Below, piece by piece: positions 45,992-55,837 of a stretch of 64,000 nt of DNA. The stretch comes from Leeuwenhoekiella aestuarii (lineage in GTDB: Bacteria > Bacteroidota > Bacteroidia > Flavobacteriales > Flavobacteriaceae). The notes under the pieces were generated by a model, which saw only the letters and a program-made list of their open reading frames with translations, did no database searches and was not told where the DNA came from. Location: NCBI RefSeq assembly GCF_004104055.1, contig NZ_QOVJ01000001.1, forward strand, positions 248,001 through 312,000. Reading direction: 5' to 3'. Both the position numbers and the translations under genes were made by a program. Position 1 is the first letter of the stretch. Every line of letters starts with the position of its first letter.

Positions 45992-46636
45992 TTAAAAATC
46001 GTTTCCATCCTGATATGGAGGAGGTATCAACCAAACATCATCTCCCGATTGGGATTGAATTGTTTCTCCTTCTTCAATACCTAGCTCACCCTGCTTTGGA
46101 TTAAGAATGACACCTACCATTTCTGCTCGTTTTTTTCCATCTAGACCAGTAACAATCGCATAACTCACAGTATCTTTTTTTCCATTGGAAAGTGTAAACT
46201 CTGCAGCGGGATTTAAAAACAAAGTAGCTCTTCCTTTCTTATTTTTTTGAGGAAAACTATTATTATACTTCCCAAAATAAAAACGCATTTCAGCAATCTC
46301 AACATCAGCAGCTTTCGCCTCTTGCTCGATGTAAGCCATATATTCTTTCAATCTCTTATAAGATACAGTTACTGCGCGCGTAGCTTTTTTATATCGAGCA
46401 TCGCCTTCTACAATCGTGTCTCCTTCCTCAGTAATATTCTCAGCAAGCTCTATAAGAGAAACCCTACTGTTGCCATAGTTTTTATACAAGGTATCTGCTG
46501 CGGCGACGGGTATAATATTTCCGGGAGCACTTAAAACCGGAGTTTCAGTTTCTTCACAGTCGCATTTATGTTTTTCACAAGAAGAGAATAAAAAGGTAGC
46601 AGTTAGGGAAACTGCTAAGAGCATAATTTTTTTCAT
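45992..46636 (-). CDS. Predicted lipoprotein of the two-component cluster
   Basis: A 214-residue lipoprotein. The signal peptide ends in the lipobox FSSC with Cys20, followed at once by two further cysteines (KHKCDCEE). The mature protein is soluble and charged, with the segments ATLFLNPAAEFTLS and GLDGKKRAEMVGVIL in the centre. I recognise no family. It is the first gene of the lipoprotein-7TM-kinase-regulator cluster, so it may be a periplasmic or outer-membrane partner in signal detection. Confidence 0.82.
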   Translation of the reverse strand: MKKIMLLAVSLTATFLFSSCEKHKCDCEETETPVLSAPGNIIPVAAADTLYKNYGNSRVSLIELAENITEEGDTIVEGDARYKKATRAVTVSYKRLKEYMAYIEQEAKAADVEIAEMRFYFGKYNNSFPQKNKKGRATLFLNPAAEFTLSNGKKDTVSYAIVTGLDGKKRAEMVGVILNPKQGELGIEEGETIQSQSGDDVWLIPPPYQDGNDF

Positions 46637-46853
46637 AATTTAGAAATTTGTTAGTTGGGTGTAAAATAAACATCTTTTCTCTAGCAGGGAAAACAACCTT
46701 TAAAAAAGGGGATTTTCCCCCTAAATAAACTACCTCGCAGCAAGTCCACAAAGCATTCATTGAAAACAAATTTTAAATTTCGAAGCAAGCCTCGGGGGGA
46801 ATTAAACCCTTTGGCGGTTCCAATTAAAATTTCAGCTAAATCTTTTCATTAAA

Positions 46854-46888
46854 AAAGGCTGCTTAGAATCGCAATCTAAACAGCCTTT
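46854..46888 (-). terminator. Intrinsic terminator after asnS
   Basis: AAAGGCTG plus TTAGA pair with TCTAA plus CAGCCTTT, with one mismatch, and the minus strand runs into TTTTTT. It lies 22 bases past the asnS stop. The remaining 217 bases up to the lipoprotein start show no gene. Confidence 0.85.
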
Positions 46889-46909
46889 AAGTACTTTAAA
46901 ATATATTTT

Positions 46910-48349
46910 TTAAAATTCTGCATTTTGAGGAAAACGTGGGTAAGGTATCACGTCTCTAATGTTTGTCATCCCGGTAGCAAATAAAACCAAACGCTCAAAA
47001 CCAAGACCAAAACCACTATGTACACAGCTTCCAAAACGGCGGGTATCTAAATACCACCACAATTCTTCTTCAGGAATATCTAGCGCAGCCATTTTTTCTT
47101 GCAATACTTCAAGACGCTCCTCCCGTTGAGAGCCACCTACAATCTCTCCAATTCCCGGGAAGAGAATATCCATAGCGCGTACGGTTTTACCATCTTCATT
47201 TAAGCGCATATAGAACGCTTTAATGTTTGCAGGATAGTCAAATAAAATCACAGGGCACTTAAAGTGCTTTTCTACCAAGAAACGCTCATGTTCACTTTGC
47301 AGATCTGCACCCCATTCTTCTATAGGATATTTGAATTTCTTCTTCTTATTAGGCTTAGAATTTTTAAGAATCTCTATCGCCTCTGTATAACTAACGCGCT
47401 TAAAGTTGTTCTCTAAAACAAACTTCAGTTTCTCACGTAGCGGCATAAGCGCACGTTCTGCTTCAGGCTTACTTTTATCTTCTTGAATGAGTCTGTTTTC
47501 TAAAAACTCCAGATCATCCTGACCGTTATCCATCACAAATTGTATTACGTATTTGATGAAATCTTCAGCCAGATCCATATTCATATCCAGATCGCAGAAA
47601 GCAACTTCCGGTTCGATCATCCAGAACTCTGCTAGATGACGGCTGGTATTTGAATTTTCAGCTCTGAAGGTTGGCCCAAAAGTATAAATCTGGCCAAGTC
47701 CCATAGCATAAGTCTCCCCTTCTAACTGACCAGAAACCGTCAAGTTAGTTTCCTTTCCGAAGAAATCTTTTTTATAATCTATATTTCCGTCTTCATCCTT
47801 TGGCGGATTTTTCATGTCTAAAGCCGTCACTTTAAACATCTCTCCTGCTCCTTCTGCATCACTACCCGTAACAATAGGCGTATTCACATAATAAAATCCT
47901 TCTTTCTGAAAATACTGATGCACTGCAAAACTTAATTGGGAGCGCAAACGCATTACTGCTCCAAACGTGTTTGTGCGCACACGTAGATGTGCTTGCTCGC
48001 GTAATTTTTCTAAAGTATGACGCTTAGGCTGTAAAATGGTTTTCTTTACTTCTTCAGGATCAGCATCACCCAGAACTTTAACAGCTTTAACTTCTACTTC
48101 AACAGCCTGACCACCACCCTGACTTTCTACAAGATTACCGATTACTGCAATTGCAGCGCCAACTGTAATACGATTTAAAAGCTCTGGATCTGTATTTTCA
48201 AAATCAACTACACATTGTAAATTATTTATCGTAGAACCATCATTTAATGCAATAAAGCGATTGGCTCTAAACGATCTCACCCAACCTTTAACGGTAAGTT
48301 CGTGCCCTTTGGGCTCCTCTTTTAAAATGTGTACAATTGTTTTTCTCAT
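46910..48349 (-). CDS. asnS: Asparaginyl-tRNA synthetase
   Basis: A class IIb aminoacyl-tRNA synthetase of 479 residues that charges tRNA-Asn. The N-terminal OB-fold anticodon-binding domain (residues 15-110, with [19 protein letters not shown]) is followed by the catalytic domain with motif 2 [21 protein letters not shown] and motif 3 [12 protein letters not shown]. Length is standard. It has its own promoter and terminator, so it is transcribed on its own. Its presence means Asn-tRNA is made directly. Confidence 0.98.
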   Translation of the reverse strand: MRKTIVHILKEEPKGHELTVKGWVRSFRANRFIALNDGSTINNLQCVVDFENTDPELLNRITVGAAIAVIGNLVESQGGGQAVEVEVKAVKVLGDADPEEVKKTILQPKRHTLEKLREQAHLRVRTNTFGAVMRLRSQLSFAVHQYFQKEGFYYVNTPIVTGSDAEGAGEMFKVTALDMKNPPKDEDGNIDYKKDFFGKETNLTVSGQLEGETYAMGLGQIYTFGPTFRAENSNTSRHLAEFWMIEPEVAFCDLDMNMDLAEDFIKYVIQFVMDNGQDDLEFLENRLIQEDKSKPEAERALMPLREKLKFVLENNFKRVSYTEAIEILKNSKPNKKKKFKYPIEEWGADLQSEHERFLVEKHFKCPVILFDYPANIKAFYMRLNEDGKTVRAMDILFPGIGEIVGGSQREERLEVLQEKMAALDIPEEELWWYLDTRRFGSCVHSGFGLGFERLVLFATGMTNIRDVIPYPRFPQNAEF

Positions 48350-48414
48350 AATCTATATAATCAAAACGCTTAAAGCGTGTATTGAAATTTCAGTTTCTAA
48401 TTTCTGATAAAGGG

Positions 48415-48447
48415 CAAAGATAAATTTTTAGCAGTGTTCTTCACAAA
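48415..48447 (-). promoter_or_regulatory. Promoter of asnS
   Basis: On the minus strand TTTG, 21 bases, then TATCTTTG: a match to the Bacteroidetes consensus, with both halves present, 66 bases before the ATG. The leader contains a small ACGCTT/AAGCGT hairpin at 48366-48379. Confidence 0.7.
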
Positions 48448-48471
48448 GCTTAAAGCCCGAATAACACTTAA

Positions 48472-50877
48472 TTAATTGTCTAATTTCTCAAGCTCATCAT
48501 CATCGGCTTCATCCAGGATCTGAATGGCAGGCTTTTTAAAATCTTCTTTGTTAGCGATATTTTTTTCTAACGAAAGTAACAATGATGGCAACAATAATAA
48601 GTTAGAAAGCATCGCAAAAATAAGAGTTACCGAAACCAAGCCTCCAAGCGCAACGGTACCACCGAAGCTACTGATCATAAATACCGAAAACCCAAAGAAC
48701 AACACGATCGAGGTATAAAACATACTCACACCGGCTTCTTTTACTGAAGCATAAACCGAACGCTTGATCTTCCAGCCACTACTGCGTAATTCCTGACGGT
48801 ATTTTGCCAAGAAGTGAATCGTATCATCTACTGAAATACCAAAAGCTATACTAAACACCAAAATGGTTGAAGGTTTAATAGGTACACCTAAAAAGCCCAT
48901 CAACCCTGCTGTGATTAATAACGGTAATAAATTAGGGATCAGAGAGACCAAGATCATTTTTACCGAACGGAACATAAAAGCCATAAAAACCGCAATCAAT
49001 AAAATTGCCAGAGAAAGACTGATAATCAGGTTATTAATAAGATAGTTTGTTCCTTTCTGAAAGACTAGAGCTTTACCAGTAAGCGTCACATCAAATTTCT
49101 CTTTTGGGAAAAGAATATTTATTTTATTGTATAAATTATCCTCTACGATTTCCATACGATCTGTACCGATATCTTGCATAAATGTAGTCATACGAGCGTA
49201 TTGCCCGGTAGAATCTACATAACTATCCAGCAAGCCGGCTTCGGTAGAAAAACTTTGCGCATACGGCAAAATGAAGTTACGTTCATTAGAAGTAGGTAAT
49301 TGATAATACTGCGGATCTCCATTATAAAACGCCTGCTTCCCATACTTTACCAAATTCACAATAGAAAGTGGTTTTGACAACTCTGGAGTTTCAGAAATAG
49401 TAGTAGCCAACTCATCCATGCGTTTAAGCGTTGGCAGCTTCATGACACCTTTTGGTCGCTTAGTATCTATTAAAACTTCCAGGGGCATAATACCGTCAAA
49501 TTCGGTTTCAAAGAATTTTATATCCCGGTAGAAACCGGTATTCTTTGGCATATCTTCAATTAGACTACCAGAAACCTTGATTTTATAAATACCTATCATA
49601 CTTACGATAAGCAACACCACTGTACTGATGTAAATCGTGATACGGCGATCGCGCACCATATGTTCAATCCATTTTACAAAACCTTCAATCCAGGTTTTAC
49701 CTAAATGCTTCAAGTGACGCTCTTTTGGCGGCGACATGTAACTGTAAATGATCGGGATAATTAATAAGCTCAATAAAAAAATCGCCAGTATGTTTATAGA
49801 AGCGACAATACCAAATTCTTTAAGCAATGAACTTTGCGTCAAAATAAACGTTGCAAAACCAGATGCAGTGGTAATATTTGTCATCAATGTTGCGTTACCA
49901 ACTTTGGTAATTACCCGTTGTAAAGCCTTAATTTTATTACCGTGATTTTTATATTCTTGTTGGTATTTATTAATCAAAAAGATACAGTTAGGAATCCCGA
50001 TCACAATAATTAATGGCGGAATTAATGCAGTTAACACAGTAATCTCGTAACCCAACAATCCTAAAAAGCCGAATGCCCACATAACCCCAATCACCACCGT
50101 GATCATAGAGATAAACGTAGCTCTGTAAGAACGGAAAAAGAAAAAGAAAATTAATGAAGTTACGATAAGCGCACCACCAACAAACCAGCCTATTTCACTG
50201 ATTATAGTCGCACTGTTTAAAGTACGTATATACGGCATACCACTGGTATGAACTTTTATACCGGTTTCTGCCTCAAAATTTTCTATTAATGGTATTAAGT
50301 CATCTACGATAAAATCTTTCCGAGCTGCGGTATTTACAATATCCTTTTTGAGATACACCGCGCTACGTACGGTTCCGGTTTCCTTGTTATAAATAAGACC
50401 TTCATAAAACGGCAAATCTGTAAACAACTTTTTCTTCAGTGCATCTGCCTGAATCTTTGTATTTACATTTCCGGAAATAAAAGGCTTGAGGTCAAAACGT
50501 TTTGGATCTTCTTCCTTTTCTAAGAGTTTGAGATCTTTTAAAGAAACTGAAAGCGCAACAGCATCATAACTATTGATGCTATCAGAAAGAGCGTTCCATT
50601 TGTTAAGAATTTCCGGAGTAAAAAATGTAGAATCTTTAATACCAAAAACCACCAGATTTCCTTCTTCACCAAACTGGTTTAAAAACTTGTTGTATTCCAG
50701 ATTAACCTCGTGATCGTCAGGTAGTAAATTGGCTTCTGTATAGGTAAAACGCATATATTTCCACTGCGTACCCAGAAATACCGTAAAACCGGCAACCAGA
50801 AAAAGTATAAAGAGTCTGTTGCGTAAAATGAGGCGTGCTACACCGTTCCAAAATCCGTAACCCAATAGCTTGGTCAT
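48472..50877 (-). CDS. MMPL/RND-family transporter
   Basis: An 801-residue inner-membrane protein with a twelve-helix RND layout: helix 1 near residue 20, a large extracytoplasmic loop to about 225, five helices to about 385, helix 7 near 415, a second loop to about 620, and five helices to 780. Conserved elements include FLINKYQQEYK and SIAFGISVDDTIHFLAKYR in the sterol-sensing-like repeats, as in MMPL and patched-type proteins. These export lipids or other hydrophobic molecules with proton energy. No membrane fusion protein or outer-membrane channel is adjacent. The cargo is unknown. It lies before DUF5686 on the same strand. Confidence 0.9.
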   Translation of the reverse strand: MTKLLGYGFWNGVARLILRNRLFILFLVAGFTVFLGTQWKYMRFTYTEANLLPDDHEVNLEYNKFLNQFGEEGNLVVFGIKDSTFFTPEILNKWNALSDSINSYDAVALSVSLKDLKLLEKEEDPKRFDLKPFISGNVNTKIQADALKKKLFTDLPFYEGLIYNKETGTVRSAVYLKKDIVNTAARKDFIVDDLIPLIENFEAETGIKVHTSGMPYIRTLNSATIISEIGWFVGGALIVTSLIFFFFFRSYRATFISMITVVIGVMWAFGFLGLLGYEITVLTALIPPLIIVIGIPNCIFLINKYQQEYKNHGNKIKALQRVITKVGNATLMTNITTASGFATFILTQSSLLKEFGIVASINILAIFLLSLLIIPIIYSYMSPPKERHLKHLGKTWIEGFVKWIEHMVRDRRITIYISTVVLLIVSMIGIYKIKVSGSLIEDMPKNTGFYRDIKFFETEFDGIMPLEVLIDTKRPKGVMKLPTLKRMDELATTISETPELSKPLSIVNLVKYGKQAFYNGDPQYYQLPTSNERNFILPYAQSFSTEAGLLDSYVDSTGQYARMTTFMQDIGTDRMEIVEDNLYNKINILFPKEKFDVTLTGKALVFQKGTNYLINNLIISLSLAILLIAVFMAFMFRSVKMILVSLIPNLLPLLITAGLMGFLGVPIKPSTILVFSIAFGISVDDTIHFLAKYRQELRSSGWKIKRSVYASVKEAGVSMFYTSIVLFFGFSVFMISSFGGTVALGGLVSVTLIFAMLSNLLLLPSLLLSLEKNIANKEDFKKPAIQILDEADDDELEKLDN

Positions 50878-50896
50878 CGTCCTAATTTAAGAGGCG

Positions 50897-50904
50897 CAAA
50901 GGTA
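50897..50904 (-). promoter_or_regulatory. Probable -7 promoter element of the RND gene
   Basis: TACCTTTG on the minus strand matches TAnnTTTG and lies 20 bases before the ATG. The -33 element is not clear. Confidence 0.45.
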
Positions 50905-51011
50905 CTCATTTGTATGCGAAAAGTCTTTGCCTAATATCAAAAACAAAATTGACACTTCAGCTTTACTCACTTTAGAAATTTTATTCTGAAAAAATAACCT
51001 TAACTGAAACC

Positions 51012-53159
51012 CTACAGTTGCAGATTAAAAGTGAATTTAAACGCAATATTATCTGCGAAACTAGGCAAATGATAAGCTCCGTAGCGATAGGTGAGACTCG
51101 TACCAAAACCAAATAAAATTTTATTGATCTCAAAACCACTCTCCATAAAACCTTTGTTCATTTTTCCAAAAGTCACATCCTGATGCCTGTCAATATTTGA
51201 AATATCACCAATGGCATAACGCGAAATGAACACCATTTCAGGTTTAAATTTTTCACCTAAATTAAACGGTCTTAAGTGATGTTTAACTTGAAGTGTAGCA
51301 AGCTTATCTGAAAAGAATTCACCAAAATACATAGTTTCAAAACTATTTACACCTGCCACCGAAAACCGCTGCATAATGGTTTCTTTAGTAGGAGCATTAG
51401 GATACGCGTGAAACAAATGTGTAATCGGCACATCGCCAAAAGCCATTTTACCTTCAATCAGGAACTCGGTAGTAGATTTATTGAGACGTTCTACCTGATA
51501 ATAAAATTTTGCACCTACACGGGTAAAATCAAAATCCCCGTTAAACAGTCCTGAAATTCCTTTTGAAATCTGCGCGGTAATTTTTGGGTAGCCATCGTAA
51601 ATCTCTACCGTTCCTTTTTCCGAACGCATAAATTTACTTGACGGACTCCATCGAACTCCAAAAGTCGCTTCGGTGATATCATATTCACTATACGACTCAT
51701 CACCTAGCACAAACCGGTAAGCTTCCGTTTGTAAGACATTCGTTTTTGCAAATTGAAATTCTGAAAGAATTTTAGGAGTGATCTGGTATTCTTGATTCAG
51801 TCTAAAGGTTTTGTAATCAAAAAACTGAGTGATATTTACCAGACGCGGTTCAAAAAGCGAGTAGACGCGACGGTCTGTCAAATAATTAAAACTTCCGGTT
51901 TCTTGTAAATCATCACTATAACTCAGGCTCAACCAGGCTCCGTGAGACTCATTTAGCAAAATACCACCACCAAAACCATATTTTAAAACCTTGTCTTTAA
52001 AACCATACGCGGTATAACCTTCAATCCTAAAATCTTTTGAAAAATCAGCATTCGTAACACCACCAAGACCAAGGCGTAAACCTTCATAATTATTATATTT
52101 TAAGGGATACGTCAAATCAAAATCGAAGAAGTCTACAGTATAATAACCTATTCCAAAATTATTGATCACCGCTAATCGACGTTCAATATTTTCGGTTTTT
52201 ACAATATTATTCAGATAATCAAAACTGTTAAGATCGCGTTCGGTAAGTGCTTGATTACGGTACCGCGTCCAGAAATCTTCAGACTTTTGATCGGCGCCTT
52301 CCCTAACTTCAATAGCAAGATTGGGATGCTCCAGTTTCTCTCCTTCGGAAAGGTTAAAGTTTGCATTATAGGAAGTCAACAACAAATAGCGCCCCTCTAT
52401 AGCTTCTTTAACTGGATTATTTTGTATTGTTCCCACCGAAACTTTTCCTCTGAAAAGTGAAAGGCGCTTGGAAGTCTCCCCTTTTTCAATATAAAGCTTA
52501 CTGGTTCTAGGCATATAAACTGCAACGTCCGGGAGATATTCATAGTGTTGCTCAATACGTGCAACCAGCTCATCATTTATAGCAATATGCACTTTTTGAA
52601 TCGCTAAGCTCTGAGCATCTAAATAAAGTATACCTTCTAAACCGGGTATGGTTTTAGGACGCTTAGGGTAAAAAGCAACAGCATAGCCTTTTCGATCTAA
52701 CACCGTTGTATCTCCAATAAACTCGTAATCATAATTTTTCAAACCACGTGAAGAAAGTGGCCCGGCATAACGATAATTGAAAATCACAAAATCTTCATCA
52801 TAAAAAGACCGCGATTGTAAAGTGATGCCTAAAACCTCATAACGCGGCTCTTTAAAGCCGGCCATATTAAAACCTAACACTTCTTCTTTAAATCCGTGAT
52901 ACGTATTGAAATTATTCTTCGAGACTTTTTCTGTAAAAAAAGAATGTGCATTGTTTTCCCGCTCTAGCGAATCGGTGATGATTGTTTTCTCGTATGTAGT
53001 GTAGCTAAAATGATCTAGCGCCTTTTGCGGGTTATTCTGATCTGCACGATTGATGGCGAGTTGCATCAAGGAGTCTACATCGATGCTTTTTTGCTGCGCT
53101 ATCGCAGTATTTTGCATCAAAAAAAGCAAAAACAAACAGAAAACAAATGGTTTAGTCAT
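51012..53159 (-). CDS. DUF5686 outer-membrane protein
   Basis: A protein of the DUF5686 family, found in Bacteroidota and thought to be an outer-membrane protein. The start is set at the ATG at 53157-53159 (715 residues) since it begins a clean signal peptide (MTKPFVFCLFLLFLMQ, cleaved near AIAQQ); the upstream ATG falls within a terminator hairpin. An N-terminal soluble domain with YEKTIITDS leads to a C-terminal half rich in alternating aromatic/hydrophobic strands and a final strand ending in FKFTFNLQL. The usual carboxypeptidase-regulatory-like N-terminal domain seems absent. The function of the family is unknown. Confidence 0.85.
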   Translation of the reverse strand: MTKPFVFCLFLLFLMQNTAIAQQKSIDVDSLMQLAINRADQNNPQKALDHFSYTTYEKTIITDSLERENNAHSFFTEKVSKNNFNTYHGFKEEVLGFNMAGFKEPRYEVLGITLQSRSFYDEDFVIFNYRYAGPLSSRGLKNYDYEFIGDTTVLDRKGYAVAFYPKRPKTIPGLEGILYLDAQSLAIQKVHIAINDELVARIEQHYEYLPDVAVYMPRTSKLYIEKGETSKRLSLFRGKVSVGTIQNNPVKEAIEGRYLLLTSYNANFNLSEGEKLEHPNLAIEVREGADQKSEDFWTRYRNQALTERDLNSFDYLNNIVKTENIERRLAVINNFGIGYYTVDFFDFDLTYPLKYNNYEGLRLGLGGVTNADFSKDFRIEGYTAYGFKDKVLKYGFGGGILLNESHGAWLSLSYSDDLQETGSFNYLTDRRVYSLFEPRLVNITQFFDYKTFRLNQEYQITPKILSEFQFAKTNVLQTEAYRFVLGDESYSEYDITEATFGVRWSPSSKFMRSEKGTVEIYDGYPKITAQISKGISGLFNGDFDFTRVGAKFYYQVERLNKSTTEFLIEGKMAFGDVPITHLFHAYPNAPTKETIMQRFSVAGVNSFETMYFGEFFSDKLATLQVKHHLRPFNLGEKFKPEMVFISRYAIGDISNIDRHQDVTFGKMNKGFMESGFEINKILFGFGTSLTYRYGAYHLPSFADNIAFKFTFNLQL

Positions 53160-53200
53160 TAGTACAAAAGGACTTAAGTATCTAAAAATACTATAAAAAA

Positions 53201-53218
53201 AGCGACCCATGGGTCGCT
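53201..53218 (-). terminator. Intrinsic terminator after frr
   Basis: A perfect palindrome, AGCGACCC/GGGTCGCT, followed on the minus strand by a seven-base T run. It lies 22 bases past frr and before DUF5686. It overlaps the annotated-looking upstream ATG of DUF5686. Confidence 0.85.
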
Positions 53219-53240
53219 CTTGGCATGAGTTTAACGTGAA

Positions 53241-53804
53241 TTAAACGGTAAGTATTTCTTTTTCTTTAACTGCAAGAATATCATCTATTTTCTTGATGTG
53301 TGCATCAGTTAAATCTTGAATGTCTACTTCTGCATTCCGACATAAATCTTCCGCAAGACCGTCTTTTTCTAACTTCTTAATTTCGTTGTTTGCATTCTTA
53401 CGATCGTTACGCACACCTACTTTTGCATCTTCTGCTTCTGCTTTAGCTTGCTTAACCAAATCCTTACGACGTTCTTCTGTAAGTGGCGGAACGTTAATGA
53501 TAACGCTCTCTCCATTATTCATAGGATTAAAACCAAGATTAGCATTCATAATAGCCTTCTCGATCTCCTGAATCATCGCTTTTTCCCAAGGCTGAATAGA
53601 AATGGTTCTACCATCTGGAGTATTTACATTCGCTACTTGAGCTAATGGTGTTAAACTTCCGTAATAATCAACCATCACACTTCCTAGCATAGCAGGACTC
53701 GCTTTACCGGCACGTATGTTTGCAAATTGTTTTTTAAGATGGGTAAGTGCATTTTGCATTGCCTCTTCTGTCCCGTCTAATATAAATTGAATGTCTTCGT
53801 TCAT
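53241..53804 (-). CDS. frr: Ribosome recycling factor
   Basis: Frr splits the post-termination ribosome together with EF-G. The 187-residue protein shows the whole family pattern: TEEAMQNALTHLKKQFANIR near the start, GKASPAMLGSVMVDYYG, the SIQPWEKAMIQEIEKAI segment, NVPPLTEERRKDLVKQAK, and a C-terminal ILAVKEKEIL. It is 140 bases after pyrH and is closed by a strong terminator. A TATTTTTG element at 53840-53847 on the minus strand could be a weak promoter of its own. Confidence 0.98.
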   Translation of the reverse strand: MNEDIQFILDGTEEAMQNALTHLKKQFANIRAGKASPAMLGSVMVDYYGSLTPLAQVANVNTPDGRTISIQPWEKAMIQEIEKAIMNANLGFNPMNNGESVIINVPPLTEERRKDLVKQAKAEAEDAKVGVRNDRKNANNEIKKLEKDGLAEDLCRNAEVDIQDLTDAHIKKIDDILAVKEKEILTV

Positions 53805-53944
53805 AGCTGTATTAAATTCTAAGATTTCTGGAAATCAGTCAAAAATAGTAAATTCTCTTTGGGAAAGCTCAGTAGAAATTAAATTGAAACAATTTTTAAT
53901 TTCCTAAAAAAGCCTCTGAGCCATTAAGTCCAATAATCGTTAAT

Positions 53945-54652
53945 TTATAAATTTACCGTAGTACCAATATTTTCACCCTCAACAACCTTAAGTAAATTCC
54001 CCTGCTTGTTCATATCAAAAACAATAATAGGCAATTCATTCTCCTGGCTCAGTGTAAAAGCGGTTGTATCCATTACTTTCAAACCTTTCTGAAGCACATC
54101 TTCAAAACTGATGAAATCAAACTTTACCGCTTTGCTGTCTTTTTCTGGATCACTGGTATAAATACCATCAACACGAGTTCCTTTTAGAATAACATCTGCA
54201 TGAATTTCTATAGCGCGCAATACCGCAGCAGAATCTGTAGTGAAATATGGATTACCAGTACCACCACCAAAAATCACCACACGTCCTTTTTCAAGGTGCC
54301 TGATTGCTCTTCTACGGATAAAGGGCTCTGCAACTTCGTTGATCTTGACAGCGCTCTGTAATCTGGTTTGAATTCCCGCCTCCTCTAATGCACTTTGTAA
54401 TGCCAAACCGTTAATAACCGTTGCCAACATCCCCATATGATCACCCTGAACGCGATCCATACCACGGCTGGCTCCCGCAACACCTCTAAAAATGTTACCA
54501 CCACCAATTACTATGGCAACTTCTACACCTTTATCTAAAACTTCTTTTATTTCTTCTGCATATTCTGCGAGCCTATCGGGATCAATACCATACTGGCGTT
54601 TACCCATTAATGCCTCTCCTGATAATTTAAGTAGAATACGTTTGTATTGCAT
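53945..54652 (-). CDS. pyrH: Uridylate kinase
   Basis: PyrH phosphorylates UMP to UDP for pyrimidine nucleotide synthesis. The 235-residue protein has the amino-acid-kinase fold with [19 protein letters not shown] near residue 52, [12 protein letters not shown] near 115, and the [14 protein letters not shown] loop near 135. It lacks any signal peptide. It has its own likely -7 promoter element close to the ATG, and frr follows, an order conserved in many bacteria. Confidence 0.98.
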   Translation of the reverse strand: MQYKRILLKLSGEALMGKRQYGIDPDRLAEYAEEIKEVLDKGVEVAIVIGGGNIFRGVAGASRGMDRVQGDHMGMLATVINGLALQSALEEAGIQTRLQSAVKINEVAEPFIRRRAIRHLEKGRVVIFGGGTGNPYFTTDSAAVLRAIEIHADVILKGTRVDGIYTSDPEKDSKAVKFDFISFEDVLQKGLKVMDTTAFTLSQENELPIIVFDMNKQGNLLKVVEGENIGTTVNL

Positions 54653-54671
54653 GGTGTAGAAAAATTTTTGA

Positions 54672-54679
54672 CAAATATA
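54672..54679 (-). promoter_or_regulatory. Probable -7 promoter element of pyrH
   Basis: TATATTTG on the minus strand matches TAnnTTTG and lies 20 bases before the ATG. The -33 element is not clear. Confidence 0.45.
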
Positions 54680-54720
54680 AGCTTAAATGGCATTTAAGGA
54701 AAAGAAAGAAATACAACAAT

Positions 54721-54750
54721 AAAAAAGGCTGCCAATTGGCAGCCTTTTTT
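54721..54750. terminator. Intrinsic terminator after tsf
   Basis: A perfect 30-base palindrome (A6-GGCTGCCAA with TTGGCAGCC-T6). It lies 26 bases past the tsf stop and ends that operon before pyrH. Confidence 0.92.
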
Positions 54751-54775
54751 CTATTCTAAAAATAGAATTATAAGA

Positions 54776-55741
54776 TTAAGCTAGGCTTACTCTTTTAAAT
54801 CCTACAACTTCAAAATCACCTTTACTAGCAACATATTTTGCAACGTTGGTGCTTTCGTCCATAATAAATACTTGATCTAATAATGCTTTCTCATTATCAA
54901 GAGTGGTATTATCTGCAACAAAACGCTCTAGTTTACCAGGAACAATACGATCCCATATTTTTTCAGGCTTTCCTTCGGCTTTTAATTCTTCTTTGATAGC
55001 TGCTTCTGCCTTAGTCATAACTTCTGGAGTTAACTGAGACATAGAGATAAATTGAGGCACATTCTTTTGAGTTTTACCTAAACGACCTAACTCAATATTC
55101 TCTTTTTCTATAGCTGCAATACGTGCTTCAGTTTCTGAAGCTACGAATTCAGGGTCAAAATCTTTGTAAGACAATGTAGTCGCACCCATTGAAGCAACCT
55201 GCATAGAAACAGCTTTAGCAACTTCTTCTGAAGCATCTTCTGCTTTAGATAAACCAGTTAATGCACCAATTTTGTTACCGTGAACATAAGCGCCTACAAA
55301 TGCAGCTTCTAATACTTCAAAACCACCTATTTCTAACTTCTCACCAATAACACCAGTTTGCTCGATCAATTTTTCTTCTACAGTCATCCCTTTAAAGTCT
55401 GCTGCTAAGAACGCTTCTTTAGCATCAAAGTTGATCGCGATATCACCAAGTTCATTTGCTAACTCTACGTAAGAATCGTTTTTAGCAACGAAATCGGTCT
55501 CACAGTTCAATGAAAACACAACACCTCTGGTGTTAGCATCATTAATTTTTGCAACTACAACTCCTTCGCTTGAATCGCGGTCTGCTCTTTTTTCAGCAAC
55601 TTTTTGTCCTTTTTTACGAAGAACAGCGATTGCTTCATCAAAATCACCATCAGCTTCTACAAGTGCATTTTTACAATCCATCATACCAGCACCGGTAGCC
55701 TTTCTAAGTTTATTTACTTCTGCGGCTGTTATTTTTGCCAT
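54776..55741 (-). CDS. tsf: Translation elongation factor Ts
   Basis: EF-Ts exchanges GDP for GTP on EF-Tu. The 321-residue protein starts with the UBA-like N-terminal domain MAKITAAEVNKLRKATGAGM and then GMMDCKNALVEADGD and KGQKVAEKRADR; the core has ETDFVAKND. The rest is the longer coiled-coil and second dimer lobe. It is 96 bases after rpsB, with a strong stem-loop in between that may lower its expression relative to rpsB. Confidence 0.97.
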   Translation of the reverse strand: MAKITAAEVNKLRKATGAGMMDCKNALVEADGDFDEAIAVLRKKGQKVAEKRADRDSSEGVVVAKINDANTRGVVFSLNCETDFVAKNDSYVELANELGDIAINFDAKEAFLAADFKGMTVEEKLIEQTGVIGEKLEIGGFEVLEAAFVGAYVHGNKIGALTGLSKAEDASEEVAKAVSMQVASMGATTLSYKDFDPEFVASETEARIAAIEKENIELGRLGKTQKNVPQFISMSQLTPEVMTKAEAAIKEELKAEGKPEKIWDRIVPGKLERFVADNTTLDNEKALLDQVFIMDESTNVAKYVASKGDFEVVGFKRVSLA

Positions 55742-55768
55742 TTTAAATACGTTTTATGAGTTAAAAGA

Positions 55769-55814
55769 AAAGTCGTTTAGTTTAGTGCAAAATTGCAGTA
55801 TACTAAACGACTTT
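55769..55814 (-). promoter_or_regulatory. Long stem-loop between rpsB and tsf (possible attenuator)
   Basis: A 13-base perfect stem (AAAGTCGTTTAGT with ACTAAACGACTTT) encloses a palindromic TGCAAAATTGCA loop, and the minus strand continues with a T-rich stretch (TTCTTTT). It looks like a partial terminator placed between rpsB and tsf. Confidence 0.6.
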
Positions 55815-55837
55815 AATAATTATCAAATTGTTAAATA

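Noticed and set aside
53160-53210. Longer DUF5686 start
   Set aside because: The upstream start lies inside the frr terminator hairpin and puts extra residues before a clear signal peptide.
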